Source: Congeria kusceri (lineage: Eukaryota; Mollusca; Bivalvia; Myida; Dreissenidae). From it: a DNA stretch of 64,000 nucleotides. Below are positions 1 to 13,600 of the stretch, one piece after another (positions within the stretch are counted from its first letter, which is position 1; each line of letters opens with the position of its first letter). The stretch covers positions 1-64,000 of the forward strand of contig JAPFQT010000165.1 in NCBI GenBank assembly GCA_027627225.1. The letters are read 5' to 3'. The notes beneath the pieces are model-generated. The model was not told the origin of the DNA. It saw only the letters and a program-made list of their open reading frames with translations, and made no database searches. The position numbers were made by a program, and so were the translations under genes.

Positions 1-2944
1 CCTTATTGACATGAAATGTTCCTTCATATCGGGTCAGTGACCAATGACAATACAGCACAACACAATAAAGGACAGAACCCTTATTAACTTGAAAGGGGTT
101 CTTTATTTAGGGCCCGTGTCCAATGACAAAAGAACACAACACAAAGAGAACAGAACCCTTATTGACCTGAAATGGTCCTTTATTTAGGGCCAGTGACCAA
201 TGTCTTTACAACACATCACAATACAGGACAGAACCCTTATTGTCATGAAATGGTCTATTTTTTAGGCCATTGACCAATGACAATTCAACACACCACAATC
301 AAGGACAGAACCCTTTTTGACATAAAATGTTTCTTTAAAACAGGGCCAGTGAAAAATGTCAATACAACACAAGACAATACAGAACAGAACATTTATTGAC
401 ATGAAATGATCCTTTAATTAGGGCCATTGACCAATGACAATACAACACGTCACAATACAGGAATGAACGCTTATTGACATGAAATGGTCCTTTATTTAGG
501 GCCAGTGACCAATGACAATACAACACAACACAATACTGTACAGAACCCTTATTGACATGAAATGGTCCTTCATTTATTGTCAGTGACCTATGACAATACA
601 GCACAATAGAATAACGGACAGTACCCTTATTCACATGAAACTGTCGTTTATATTGCTACAGTGACCAATGACAAAACAACACTACACAATACAGGACACA
701 ACACTTATTGACCTGAAATGGTCCTTTATTTAGGGCCAGTTACCAATAACAATACAACACAACACAATATAGGACAGAACCCTTAAAGACATGAAATGGT
801 CCTTTATTTAGGGCCAGTTGTCAATGACAAAATAACACAACACAATACACAACAGAACTCTTATTGACATGAAATTTTCCTTTATTTAGGGCCAGTGCCA
901 AATGACAATACAGCAAAACACAATACAGGACAGAACCCTTATTCACATGAAATGGTCCTTTTTTGGAGCCAGTGACCAATGACAATACAACGCAACACAA
1001 TACAGGACAGAACTCTTCTTGTCATGAAATCGTCCTTTATTTAGGGCCAGTGACCAATGACAAACAACTCAACACAATATGGACAGAACTCTTATTTACA
1101 TGAAATGTTCCTTTTCTTTAGGGCCAGTGAAAAATGACAATACAACACAACACAATACAGGACAGAGCCATTATTGACATGCAATCGTCCATTATTTATT
1201 TCCAGTGACCAATGACAATGCAACACAACACAATACAGGACAGGACCGTTATTGATATGAAATGGTCATTTATTTAGGGCCAGTGTCCAATGACTATACA
1301 ACACAGCACGATAAAGGAGAGAACCCTTATCGAAATGAAATTGTCCATTATTTAGGGCCAGTGACCAATGACAATACAACACAACACAATACAGGACAGA
1401 ACCCTTATAGGCACGAAATGGTCCATTATTTAGCGCCTGTGACCAATGATAATACAACACAAACACAATTCAGGGACAGAACCCATATTGACATGAAATG
1501 GTCCTTTATTTAGGGTCTGTGACCAGTCACAATACAACACAACACAATACGGGACAGAACCCTTATTGACATGAAATGGTCTTTTATTTAGGGCCTGTTA
1601 ACAATGACAATACAACACAACACAATACAAGACAGAACGCTTATTGACATGAAATGTTCCATTATTTAGGGCCATAGACCAATGGCAATACAACACAACA
1701 CAATACAGGACATAACTCTTATAGACATGAAATGGTTCTTTATTTAGGGCCAGTGACCAATGACAATACAACACAACACAATACAGGACAGAACTCTTAT
1801 TGACATCAAATGATCCTTTATTTGAGGTCAGTGGCCAATGACATTAAAAAACATTTCAATACAGAACAGAACTCTTATTGACATCAAATGGACCTTGATT
1901 TAGGGCCAATGACCAATGACAATGTAGCACAACACAATACAGGACAGATCGCTTATTGACATCAAATGGTCCTTTATTAAGGGCCAGTGACCAATGACAA
2001 TACAACACAACACAATACAGCACTGAACCATTATTGTCATGAAATGGTCCTTTATTAAGGGCCAGTTACCAATGAAAATACAACACAACACAATACAGGA
2101 CAGAACCCTTATTGACATCAATCTTCCTTTATTAGGGCCAGTGACCAATTGTCATTGCATTGTCATGCAACACAACACAATACAGGACAGAACCCTTATT
2201 GACAGCAAATGGTCATTAATTTAGGGCCAGTGACCAATGACAATACACAAAAACACGATAAATTTCAGAGCACTTATGGAAATGAAATCGTCCTTTATTT
2301 AGGGCCAGTGACCAATGACGATACAACGCAACACAATACATGACAGAAACCTTATTCACAGGAAATTGTCCTTCATTTGGGGCCAGTGACTTTTGACATA
2401 ATTCAACACAACACAATTCGGGACACAACACTTATTAATTTGAAATGGTCCTTTATTTAGGGCCTGTGACCAATGACAATACAACACAACACAATACAGG
2501 ACAGAACTCCTATTCACATGAAATTGTATTTTATTTAGGGCCAGTGTCGAAAGACAAAATAACACAACACAATACAGGACAGAAAACTTATGGACCTGAA
2601 ATGGTCCTTTATTTAGGGCCAGTGTCCAATGACATTACAATTCAACATAATACATGACAGAACCCTTATTGACATGAAATGGTCTATTTTTTAGGGCCAG
2701 TGACCAATGACAATACAACACAACACACTCTAGGACAGAACCCTTATTGACATAAAATGTATCTTTAAATAGAGGCCAGTGAAAAATGGCAAGACATCAC
2801 AACACAATACAGAACGGAACATTTATTGACATGAAATGATCCATTATTTAGGGCCATTGACCAATGACAATACAACAGAACACAATACAGGAATGAACTC
2901 TTATTGACATGGAATGGTCCTTTATATACGGCCAGTGACCAATG

Positions 2945-5900
2945 ACAATACAACACAACACAATACAGTACAGAACCCTTATTGACATGAAATGGCCCTA
3001 CATTTAGGGTCAGTGACCTACGACAATACTGCACAACACAAACACGGACAGAACCCTTATTCACATCAAACGGTCCTTTATTTTGGGCCAATGACCAATG
3101 ACAAAACAACACAGCACAATACAGGACTGAACAGTTATTGACCTGAAATGGTCCTTTATTTAGGGCCAGTGACCAATAACAATACAACACAACACAACAT
3201 ATGACAGAACCCTTAAAGGCATGAAATTGTCCTTTATTTAGGGCCAGTGGTAAATGACAATACAACAGAACACAATACAGGACAGAACTCTTATTGACAT
3301 GAAATTGTCCTTTATTTAGGGCCAGTGCCCAAAGACAATACAGAATAACGCCATATGGGACATATATCTTATTGACATGAAATGGTCCTTTATTTAGGGC
3401 CAATGACCAATGACATTAAAACACAACACACTACAGGACAGCGCCCTTATTGACATGAAATGGTTCTTTATTTAGGGTCAGTGACCAATGACAATACAAC
3501 ACAACACAATCTAGGACAGAACTCTTATTGACATGAAATGGTCCTTTATTAATGGCCAGTGACCAATGACAATATAAACAACACAATACAACACAACACA
3601 ATACAGGGCAGATCCCTTAATGACATGAAATGGTCCTTTATTTAGGGCCGGTGACCAATGAATATACAACACAACACAATACGGGACAGAACTCTTATTG
3701 ACATGAAATGATCCTTTATTTCAGGCCAGTGGCCAATGACAATGTAAGACATTACAATACAGGACAGAAGTCTTGTTTACATGAAATGGTCCTTTATTGA
3801 CGGACAATGGCCAATGACAAGACTACACAACACAATACAGGAAGGATCGCACATTGACATCTAATGGTTCTTTATTTAGGGCCAGTGAATAATGACAATA
3901 CAACACAACACAATACAGGACAGAACTCTTATTGACATGAAATGATCCTTTATTGAGGGCCAGTGACTAATGACAATAAAACACAACACAATAGAGGACA
4001 GAACATTTATTGATATGAATGGTCCTTTCTTTAGGGCAAGATACGAATTACAATACAAAACATTACAATACAGGACATAACCTTGATTTACATGAAATGG
4101 TTTTTTATTTAGGGCCAGTGACTAATGACAATACAACACAACACAATACAGGACAGAACCATTATTGACTTGAAATCGTCCTTTATATAGGGCCAGTGAC
4201 CAATGGCCATACAACACAACACAATACAGGACAGAACATTTTTTGACATGAAATAGTCATTAAGTTAGGGATAGTGACCAATGACAATACAACAAAACAC
4301 AATAGAGGAATGAAATTTTATTAACATGAAATGGCCCTTTATTTAGGGCCAGTGACCAATGACAATAGAACACAACACAATACAGGGACAGTACCCTTAT
4401 TGATTGTCGGCCATTAAGGGCCAGTGACCCATGACAATACGAACACAATACAGGACAGAACCCTTATTGAGATGAAATGGTCCTTTATTTAGGGCCAGTG
4501 ACCAATCACAATACAACAAAACACAATTGAGGACAGAACCCGTATTGAAATGAAATGTTGCTTTATTTAGGGCCAGAGAGCAATGGCAATATAACACAAC
4601 ACAATACAGGACAGAACTCTTATTTACGATGAAATGGTCCTTTATTTAGGGCCAGTGACGAATAGCAATACAGCACAACGCAATACAGGACAGAACCCTT
4701 ATTGACATGAAATGGTCCTTTATTTAGGGGCCAGTGACCAATCACAATAAAACACAACACACTACAGGACCGAGCCTTTATTGACATGAAATGGTTCTTT
4801 ATTTCGGGTCAGTGACCAATGACAATACAACACAACACAATACAGGACAGAACCCTTATTGACACAAACTGGTCCTTTATTTAGGGCCAGTGACCAATAA
4901 CAATATAAACAACACAATACATCACAACACAATTCAGGACAGAACACTTATTGCCAGTGACCAATGAAAATATAAACAACACAATACAACACAACACAAT
5001 TCAGGACAGAGCACTTATTGACATGATATTGGCCATTATTTAGGGCCAGTGACCAATGGCAATACAGCACAACACAAATTAGGACAGAGCCCTGATTGAC
5101 ATAAAATGTTTCTTTAAATAGGGACAGTTACAAATAGCAATACAACACAACACAACACAGAAGAGAACATTTATTGACATGAAATTGTCCGTTAGTTATG
5201 GCCAGTGACCAATGACAATACAACACAACACAATAAATGAATGAACTCTTATTGACATGAAATGGCCCTTTATTTAAGGCCAGTGACCAATGACAATATA
5301 ACATAACACAATACAGGACAGAACCCTTATTGACTTGAAATCGTCCTTTATTTAGGGCCAATGACCAATGACAATACAAACACAATAGAGGACAAAACCC
5401 TTGTTTTCATGAAATGGTCCTTTATTTAGGGCCAGTGACCAATGACAATACCACACAACACAATATATGACAGAACCCTTTTTTGACATGAAATGGTCCA
5501 TTTTTTAGGGCCAGTGAACAATGACACACAAAACAACACAACACAATACAGGACAGAACTCTTATTGACATGAAATCGTCCTTTATTTAAGGCCAGCGAC
5601 CAATAACAATACAACACAACACAATACAGGACAGTGCTCTTATTGACGTGAAATTGTTCTTTAATTAGGGCCAGTGACCAATGACAATACAACACAACAC
5701 AATACATGACAGGACTCTTATTGACAACAAATGATCCTTTATTTGAGGTCATTGGCCATTGACAATAAAAAACATTTCAATACAGGACAGAACACTTATT
5801 GACATCAATTGGTCCTTTATTTAGGTCCAATTGCCGATGACAATACAGCACAACACAATACAGGATAGATCGCTGATTGTCATCAAATGGCCCTTTATTA

Positions 5901-7258
5901 AGGGCCAGTGGCCAATGACAATACAACACACCACAATAGCGCACTGAACCATATTGACATGAAATGGTCCTTTATTAAGAGTTCCTTTATTAGGGCCAGT
6001 GACCAATTGTCATTGCATTGTCATGCAACACAACACAATACAGTACAGAACCCTTATTGACAGGAAATGGTCATTTATTTTGGGCCAGTGACCAATGACA
6101 ATTAAAAACAACACGACAAATTACAGAGCCCTTGTCGACATGAAATCGTCCTTTATTGAGGACCAGTGACCAATGTCAATACAACATAACACAGTACATG
6201 ACAGAAACCTTATTCACTTGAAATTACCCTTCATTTAGGGCCAGTGACGTTTGACACAATTCAACACAACACAATACTGCACAGAACCTTGATTAATATG
6301 AAATGGTCATATAATTAGGGCCAGTGACCAATGACAATACAACACAACACAATAGAGTACAGAATCCTTATTGACATGAAATGGTCCTTTATTTAGGGCC
6401 AGTGACCAATGACAATACAACACAACACAATCTAGGACAGAACCCATATTGACATGAAATGTCTCTTTATTTATGGCCAGTGACCAATGGCCATACAACA
6501 CAACACAATACAGGACAGAACATTTATTGGCATGAAAGAGTCATTAAGTTAGGGATAGTGACCAATGACAATACAACAAAACATAATAGAGGAATGAAAT
6601 CTTATTAACATGAAATGGCCCTTTACTTAGGGCCAGTGACCAATGACAATAGAACACAACACAATACAGGACAGAACCCTTATTGATTGTCGGACATTAA
6701 GGGACAGTGACCCATGACAATACGAACACAATACAGGACAGAACCCTTATTGAGATGAAATGGTCCTTTATGTAGGGCCAATGACCAATGACAATACAAC
6801 ACAACACAATTCAGTACAGAACCCTTATTGAAATGAAATGTTGCTTTATTTGGGGCCAGTGACCAATGGCAATAGAACACAACACAATACAGGACAGAAC
6901 TCTTATTGACAAGAAATGGTCCTTTATTTAGTGACAGTGACCAATGACAAACAACTCAACACAATACAGGACAGAACACTTATTTACGATGAAATGGTCA
7001 CTTATTTAGGGCCAGTGACCAATGGCAATACAACACAACACAAAAAAGGACAGAACTCTTATTGACAAGAAATGGTCTTCTATTTAGGGCCAGTGACCAA
7101 TGACAAACAAATCAACACAATACAGGACAGAACCCTTATTTACAATGAAATGGTCCTTTATTTAGGGCCAGTGACCAATGACAATACAACACAGCACAAT
7201 CTTGGAAAGAACACTAATTGACATTAAATCGTCCTTTATTTAGGGCCAGTGACCAATG
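2945..7258. repeat. Satellite 1 higher-order repeat, copy 1 (about 4.31 kb)
   Basis: This segment of about 55 monomers is repeated immediately downstream at an offset of 4313-4314 bp. Diagnostic variants recur at that spacing. Examples are the CGCCATATGGGACATATATC monomer near 3350 and 7665, the GATTGTCGGCCATTAAGGG monomer near 4405 and 8717, and the truncated dimer with AAGAGTTCCTTTATTAGGG near 5976 and 10290. The left edge is the point where flanking monomers stop matching, so it is known only to within a few tens of bases. The two copies differ by isolated substitutions and one-base indels. Confidence 0.85.
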
Positions 7259-10200
7259 ACAATACAACACAACACAATATAGTACAGAACCCTTATTGAC
7301 ATGAAATGGCCCTACATTTAGGGTCAGTGACCTACGACAATACTGCACAACACAAACACGGACAGAACCCTTATTCACATCAAACGGTCCTTTATTTTGG
7401 GCGAGTGACCAATGACAAAACAACACAGCACAATACAGGACTGAACAGTTATTGACCTGAAATGGACCTTTATTTAGGGCCAGTGACCAATAACAATACA
7501 ACACAACACAACATATGACAGAACCCTTAAAGGCATGAAATTGTCCTTTATTTAGGGCCAGTGGTAAATGACAATACAACAGAACACAATACAGGACAGA
7601 ACTCTTATTGACATGAAATTGTCCTTTATTTAGGGCCAGTGCCCAAAGACAATACAGAATAACGCCATATGGGACATATATCTTATTGACATGAAATGGT
7701 CCTTTATTTAGGGCCAATGACCAATGACATTAAAACACAACACACTACAGGACAGCGCCCTTATTGACATGAAATGGTTCTTTATTTAGGGTCAGTGACC
7801 AATGACAATACAACACAACACAATCTAGGACAGAACTCTTATTGACATGAAATGGTCCTTTATTAATGGCCAGTGATAAATGACAATATAAACAACACAA
7901 TACAACACAACACAATACAGGGCAGATCCCTTAATGACATGAAATGGTCCTTTATTTAGGGCCGGTGACCAATGAATATACAACACAACACAATACGGGA
8001 CAGAACTCTTATTGACATGAAATGATCCTTTATTTCAGGCCAGTGGCCAATGACAATGTAAGACATTACAATACAGGACAGAAGTCTTGTTTACATGAAA
8101 TGGTCCTTTATTGACGGACAATGGCCAATGACAAGACTACACAACACAATACAGGAAGGATCGCTCATTGACATCTAATGGTTCATTATTTAGGGCCAGT
8201 GACTAATGACAATACAACACAACACAATACAGGACAGAACTCTTATTGACATGAAATGATCCTTTATTGAGGGCCAGTGACTAATGACAATAAAACACAA
8301 CACAATAGAGGACAGAACATTTATTGATATGAAATGGTCCTTTCTTTAGGGCAAGATACGAATTACAATACAAAACATTACAATACAGGACATAACCTTG
8401 ATTTACATGAAATGGTTTTTTATTTAGGGCCAGTGACTAATGACAATACAACACAACACAATACAGGACAGAACCATTATTGACTTGAAATCGTCCTTTA
8501 TATAGGGCCAGTGACCAATGGCCATACAACACAACACAATACAGGACAGAACATTTTTTGACATGAAATAGTCATTAAGTTAGGGATAGTGACCAATGAC
8601 AATACAACAAAACACAATAGAGGAATGAAATTTTATTAACATGAAATGGCCCTTTATTTAGGGCCAGTGACCAATGACAATAGAACACAACACAATACAG
8701 GACAGTACCCTTATTGATTGTCGGCCATTAAGGGCCAGTGACCCATGACAATACGAACACAATACAGGACAGAACCCTTATTGAGATGAAATGGTCCTTT
8801 ATTTAGGGCCAGTGACCAATCACAATACAACAAAACACAATTGAGGACAGAACCCTTATTGAAATGAAATGTTGCTTTATTTAGGGCCAGTGAGCAATGG
8901 CAATATAACACAACACAATACAGGACAGAACTCTTATTTACGATGAAATGGTCCTTTATTTAGGGCCAGTGACGAATAGCAAAACAGCACAACGCAATAC
9001 AGGACAGAACCCTTATTGACATGAAATGGTCCTTTATTTAGGGCCAGTGACCAATGACAATAAAACACAACACACTACAGGACCGAGCCTTTATTGACAT
9101 GAAATGGTTCTTTATTTCGTGTCAGTGACCAATGACAATACAACACAACACAATACAGGACAGAACCCTTATTGACACAAACTGGTCCTTTATTTAGGGC
9201 CAGTGACCAATAACAATATAAACAACACAATACATCACAACACAATTCAGGACAGAACACTTATTGCCAGTGACCAATGACAATATAAACAACACAATAC
9301 AACACAACACAATTCAGGACAGAGCACTTATTGACATGATATTGGCCATTATTTAGGGCCAGTGACCAATGGCAATACAGCACAACACAAATTAGGACAG
9401 AGCCCTGATTGACATAAAATGTTTCTTTAAATAGGGACAGTTACAAATAGCAATACAACACAACACAACACAGAAGAGAACATTTATTGACATGAAATTG
9501 TCCGTTAGTTATGGCCAGTGACCAATGACAATACAACACAACACAATAAATGAATGAACTCTTATTGACATGAAATGGCCCTTTATTTAAGGCCAGTGAC
9601 CAATGACAATATAACATAACACAATACAGGACAGAACCCTTATTGACTTGAAATCGTCCTTTATTTAGGGCCAGTGACCAATGACAATACAAACACAATA
9701 GAGGACAAAACCCTTGTTTTCATGAAATGGTCCTTTATTTAGGGCCAGTGACCAATGACAATACCACACAACAAAATATATGACAGAACCCTTTTTGACA
9801 TGAAATGGTCCATTTTTTAGGGCCAGTGAACAATGACACACAAAACAACACAACACAATACAGGACAGAACTCTTATTGACATGAAATCGTCCTTTATTT
9901 AAGGCCAGCGACCAATAACAATACAACACAACACAATACAGGACAGTGCTCTTATTGACGTGAAATTGTTCTTTAATTAGGGCCAGTGACCAATGACAAT
10001 ACAACACAACACAATACATGACAGGACTCTTATTGACATCAAATGATCCTTTATTTGAGGTCATTGGCCATTGACAATAAAAAACATTTCAATACAGGAC
10101 AGAACACTTATTGACATCAATTGGTCCTTTATTTAGGTCCAATTGCCGATGACAATACAGCACAACACAATACAGGATAGATCGCTGATTGTCATCAAAT

Positions 10201-11570
10201 GCCCCTTTATTAAGGGCCAGTGGCCAATGACAATACAACACACCACAATAGCGCACTGAACCCTTATTGACATGAAATGGTCCTTTATTAAGAGTTCCTT
10301 TATTAGGGCCAGTGACCAATTGTCATTGCATTGTCATGCAACACAACACAATACAGTACAGAACCCTTATTGACAGGAAATGGTCATTTATTTTGGGCCA
10401 GTGACCAATGACAATTAAAAAAAACACGACAAATTACAGAGCCCATGTCGACATGAAATCGTCCTTTATTGAGGACCAGTGACCAATGTCAATACAACAT
10501 AACACAGTACATGACAGAAACCTTATTCACTTGAAATTACCCTTCATTTAGGGCCAGTGACGTTTGACTCAATTCAACACAACACAATACTGCACAGAAC
10601 CTTGATTAATATGAAATGGTCATATAATTAGGGCCAGTGACCAATGACAATACAACACAACACAATAGAGTACAGAATCCTTATGGACATGAAATGGTCC
10701 TTTATTTAGGGCCAGTGACCAATGACAATACAACACAACACAATCTAGGACAGAACCCATATTGACATGAAATGTCTCTTTATTTATGGCCAGTGACCAA
10801 TGGCCATACAACACAACACAATACAGGACAGAACATTTATTGGCATGAAAGAGTCATTAAGTTAGGGATAGTGACCAATGACAATACAACAAAACATAAT
10901 AGAGGAATGAAATCTTATTAACATGAAATGGCCCTTTACTTAGGGCCAGTGACCAATGACAATAGAACACAACACAATACAGGACAGAACCCTTATTGAT
11001 TGTCGGACATTAAGGGACAGTGACCCATGACAATACGAACACAATACAGGACAGAACCCATATTGAGATGAAATGGTCCTTTATGTAGGGCCAGTGACCA
11101 ATGACAATACAACACAACACAATTCAGTACAGAACCCTTATTGAAATGAAATGTTGCTTTATTTGGGGCCAGTGACCAATGGCAATAGAACACAACACAA
11201 TACAGGACAGAACTCTTATTGACAAGAAATGGTCCTTTATATAGTGCCAGTGACCAATGACAAACAACTCAACACAATACAGGACAGAACACTTATTTAC
11301 GATGAAATGGTCACTTATTTAGGGCCAGTGACCAATGGCAATACAACACAACACAAAAAAGGACAGAACTCTTATTGACAAGAAATGGTCTTCTATTTAG
11401 GGCCAGTGACCAATGACAAACAAATCAACACAATACAGGACAGAACCCTTATTTACAATGAAATGGTCCTTTATTTAGGGCCAGTAACCAATGACAATAC
11501 AACACAGCACAATCTTGGAAGAACACTAATTGACATTAAATCGTCCTTTATTTAGGGCCAGTGACCAATG
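7259..11570. repeat. Satellite 1 higher-order repeat, copy 2 (about 4.31 kb)
   Basis: This is the direct tandem copy of the preceding 4.31-kb segment. Correspondence is continuous from the ATGGCCCTACATTTAGGGTC monomer (7305, partner 2991) to the CTTGGAAGAACACTAATTGA monomer (about 11513, partner 7201). Sequence then diverges into a different set of monomers. Such a long exact register in a 78-bp array shows a segmental duplication of many monomers at once rather than monomer-by-monomer growth. Confidence 0.85.
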
Positions 11571-11589
11571 ACAATACAACACAACACAA

Positions 11590-13600
11590 TACAGGACAGA
11601 ACTCTTATTGACATGAAATTGTCCTTTATTAAGTGCGAGTGACCAAAGACAATACAGCAAAACACAACACAGGACAGAACTCTTTTAGACATGAAATGGT
11701 TCTTTATTTAGGGCCAGTGACCAATGACAATACAACACAACACAATACAGGACAGAACTGTTATTGACATCAAATGATCCTTTATTTGAGGTCAGTGGCC
11801 AATGACATTAAAAAACATTTCAACACAGGACAGATCTCTTATTGACATCAAATGGTCCTTTATTTAGGGCCAATGTAGCACAACACAATACCGGACAGAT
11901 CGCACATTGACATCAAATGGTCCTTTATTAAGGGCCAGTGTCCAATGACAATAAAACACAACACAGTACAGCACTGACCCCTTATTGACATGAAATGGTC
12001 CTTTATTCCGGGACAGTTACCAATGAAAATACAACACAACACAGTACTGGACAGAACCCTTATTGACATCAAATCTTCCTTTATTTAGGGCCAGTGACCA
12101 ATTGTCATTGCATTGTCATGCAACACAACACAATAGAGGACAGAACGCTTATTGACAGCAAATTGTCATTTATTTAGGGCCAGTGACCAATGACAATACA
12201 CAAAAACACGATCAATTACAGAGCCCTTATCGAAATGAAATCGTCCTTTATTTAGGGTCAGTGACCAATGACAATGCAACGCAACACAATACATGACAGA
12301 ATCCTTATTCACATGAAATTGTCCTTCATTTAGGGCCAGTGACTTTTGACACAATTCAACACAACACAATTCGGGACACAACCCTGATTAATATGAAATG
12401 GTGCTTTATTTAGGGCCAGTGACCAATGACAATACAACACAATACAATACATGACAGAACTCTTATTCACATGAAATGGTCTTTTATTTAGTGGCAGTGT
12501 CCAATGGCAAAACAACACAACACAATACAGGACAGAACACTTATTGACCTGAAATGGCCTTTATTTATGGCCAGTGTCCAATGACATTACAACACAACAC
12601 AATACAGGACAGAACCCTTATTGACATGAAATGGTCTATTTTTTAGGGCCAGTGACCAATGACAATACAACACAACACACTATAGCACAGAACCCTTATT
12701 GACATAAATGTATCTTTACATAGGGCCAGTGAAAAATGGCAATACATCACAACACAATACAGAACAGAACATTTATTGACATTAAATGATCCATTATTTA
12801 GGGCCATTGACCAATGACAATACAACACAACACAATACAGGAATGAAATCTTATTGACATGAAAAGGTCCTTTATTTAGGGCCAGTGACCAATGACAATA
12901 CAACACAACACAATACAGTACAGAACCCTTATTGACATGAAATGGTCCTTCATTGAGCTTCAGTGACCTATGACAATACAGCACAACACAATCACGGACA
13001 GAACCCTTATTCACATCAAACGGTCCTTTATTTTGGGCCAGTGACCAATGACAAAACAACACAACACTATACAGGACAGAACACTTATTGACCTCAAATG
13101 GTCCTTTATTTAGGGCCAGTGACCAATAACAATAAAACACAACACAATATAGGTCACAACCCATAAAACATGAAATGGTCCTTTATTTAGGGCCAGTGGT
13201 CAATGACTATAAAACACAACACAATACAGGACAGAACTCTTATTGACATGAAATTGTCCTTTATTTAGGGCCAGTGCCCAATGACAACACAGCAAAACGC
13301 AATAGAGGACAGAAATATTATTGACATGAAATGGTCCTTTATTTTGGGCCAATTACCAATGACATTAAAACACAACACACTACAGGACAGAGCCCTTATT
13401 GACATGAAATGGTTCTTTATTTAGGGTCAGTGACCAATGACAATACAACACAACACAATCTAGGACAGAACTCTTATTGACATGAAATGGTCATTTATTA
13501 AGGGCCAGTGACCAATGACAATATAAACAACACAATACAACACAACGCAATACAGGACAGATTCCTTATTGACATGAAATGGTCCTTTATTTTGGGCCAG
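11590..13600. repeat. Older diverged copy of the 1.64-3.65 kb part of satellite 1
   Basis: Monomer order and diagnostic variants here match about 1640-3650 at an offset near 9.95 kb. Examples are the GAGGTCAGTGGCCAATGACA monomer followed by TTAAAAAACATTTCAA (1827 and 11788), the ACACGATAAATT/ACACGATCAATT monomer (2255 and 12207) and the GTGAAAAATGGCAA monomer (2778 and 12730). Differences are more numerous than between the two 4.31-kb copies, so this duplication is older. A third relative of the GTGAAAAATG stretch lies near 340. Right of this segment, 13.6-16.5 kb is also 78-bp array; around 14.9-16.1 kb it again resembles parts of 3.6-4.6 kb, with rearrangements. Confidence 0.7.

Noticed and set aside
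2765..3403. Long minus-strand open frame (212 codons) in satellite 1, and similar frames at 7214-7717, 12643-13164 and 15460-15879
   Set aside because: They are a direct result of the 78-bp period (26 codons) in DNA with few stops on that strand. No start context, no domain, and the frame follows the repeat wherever it is intact.
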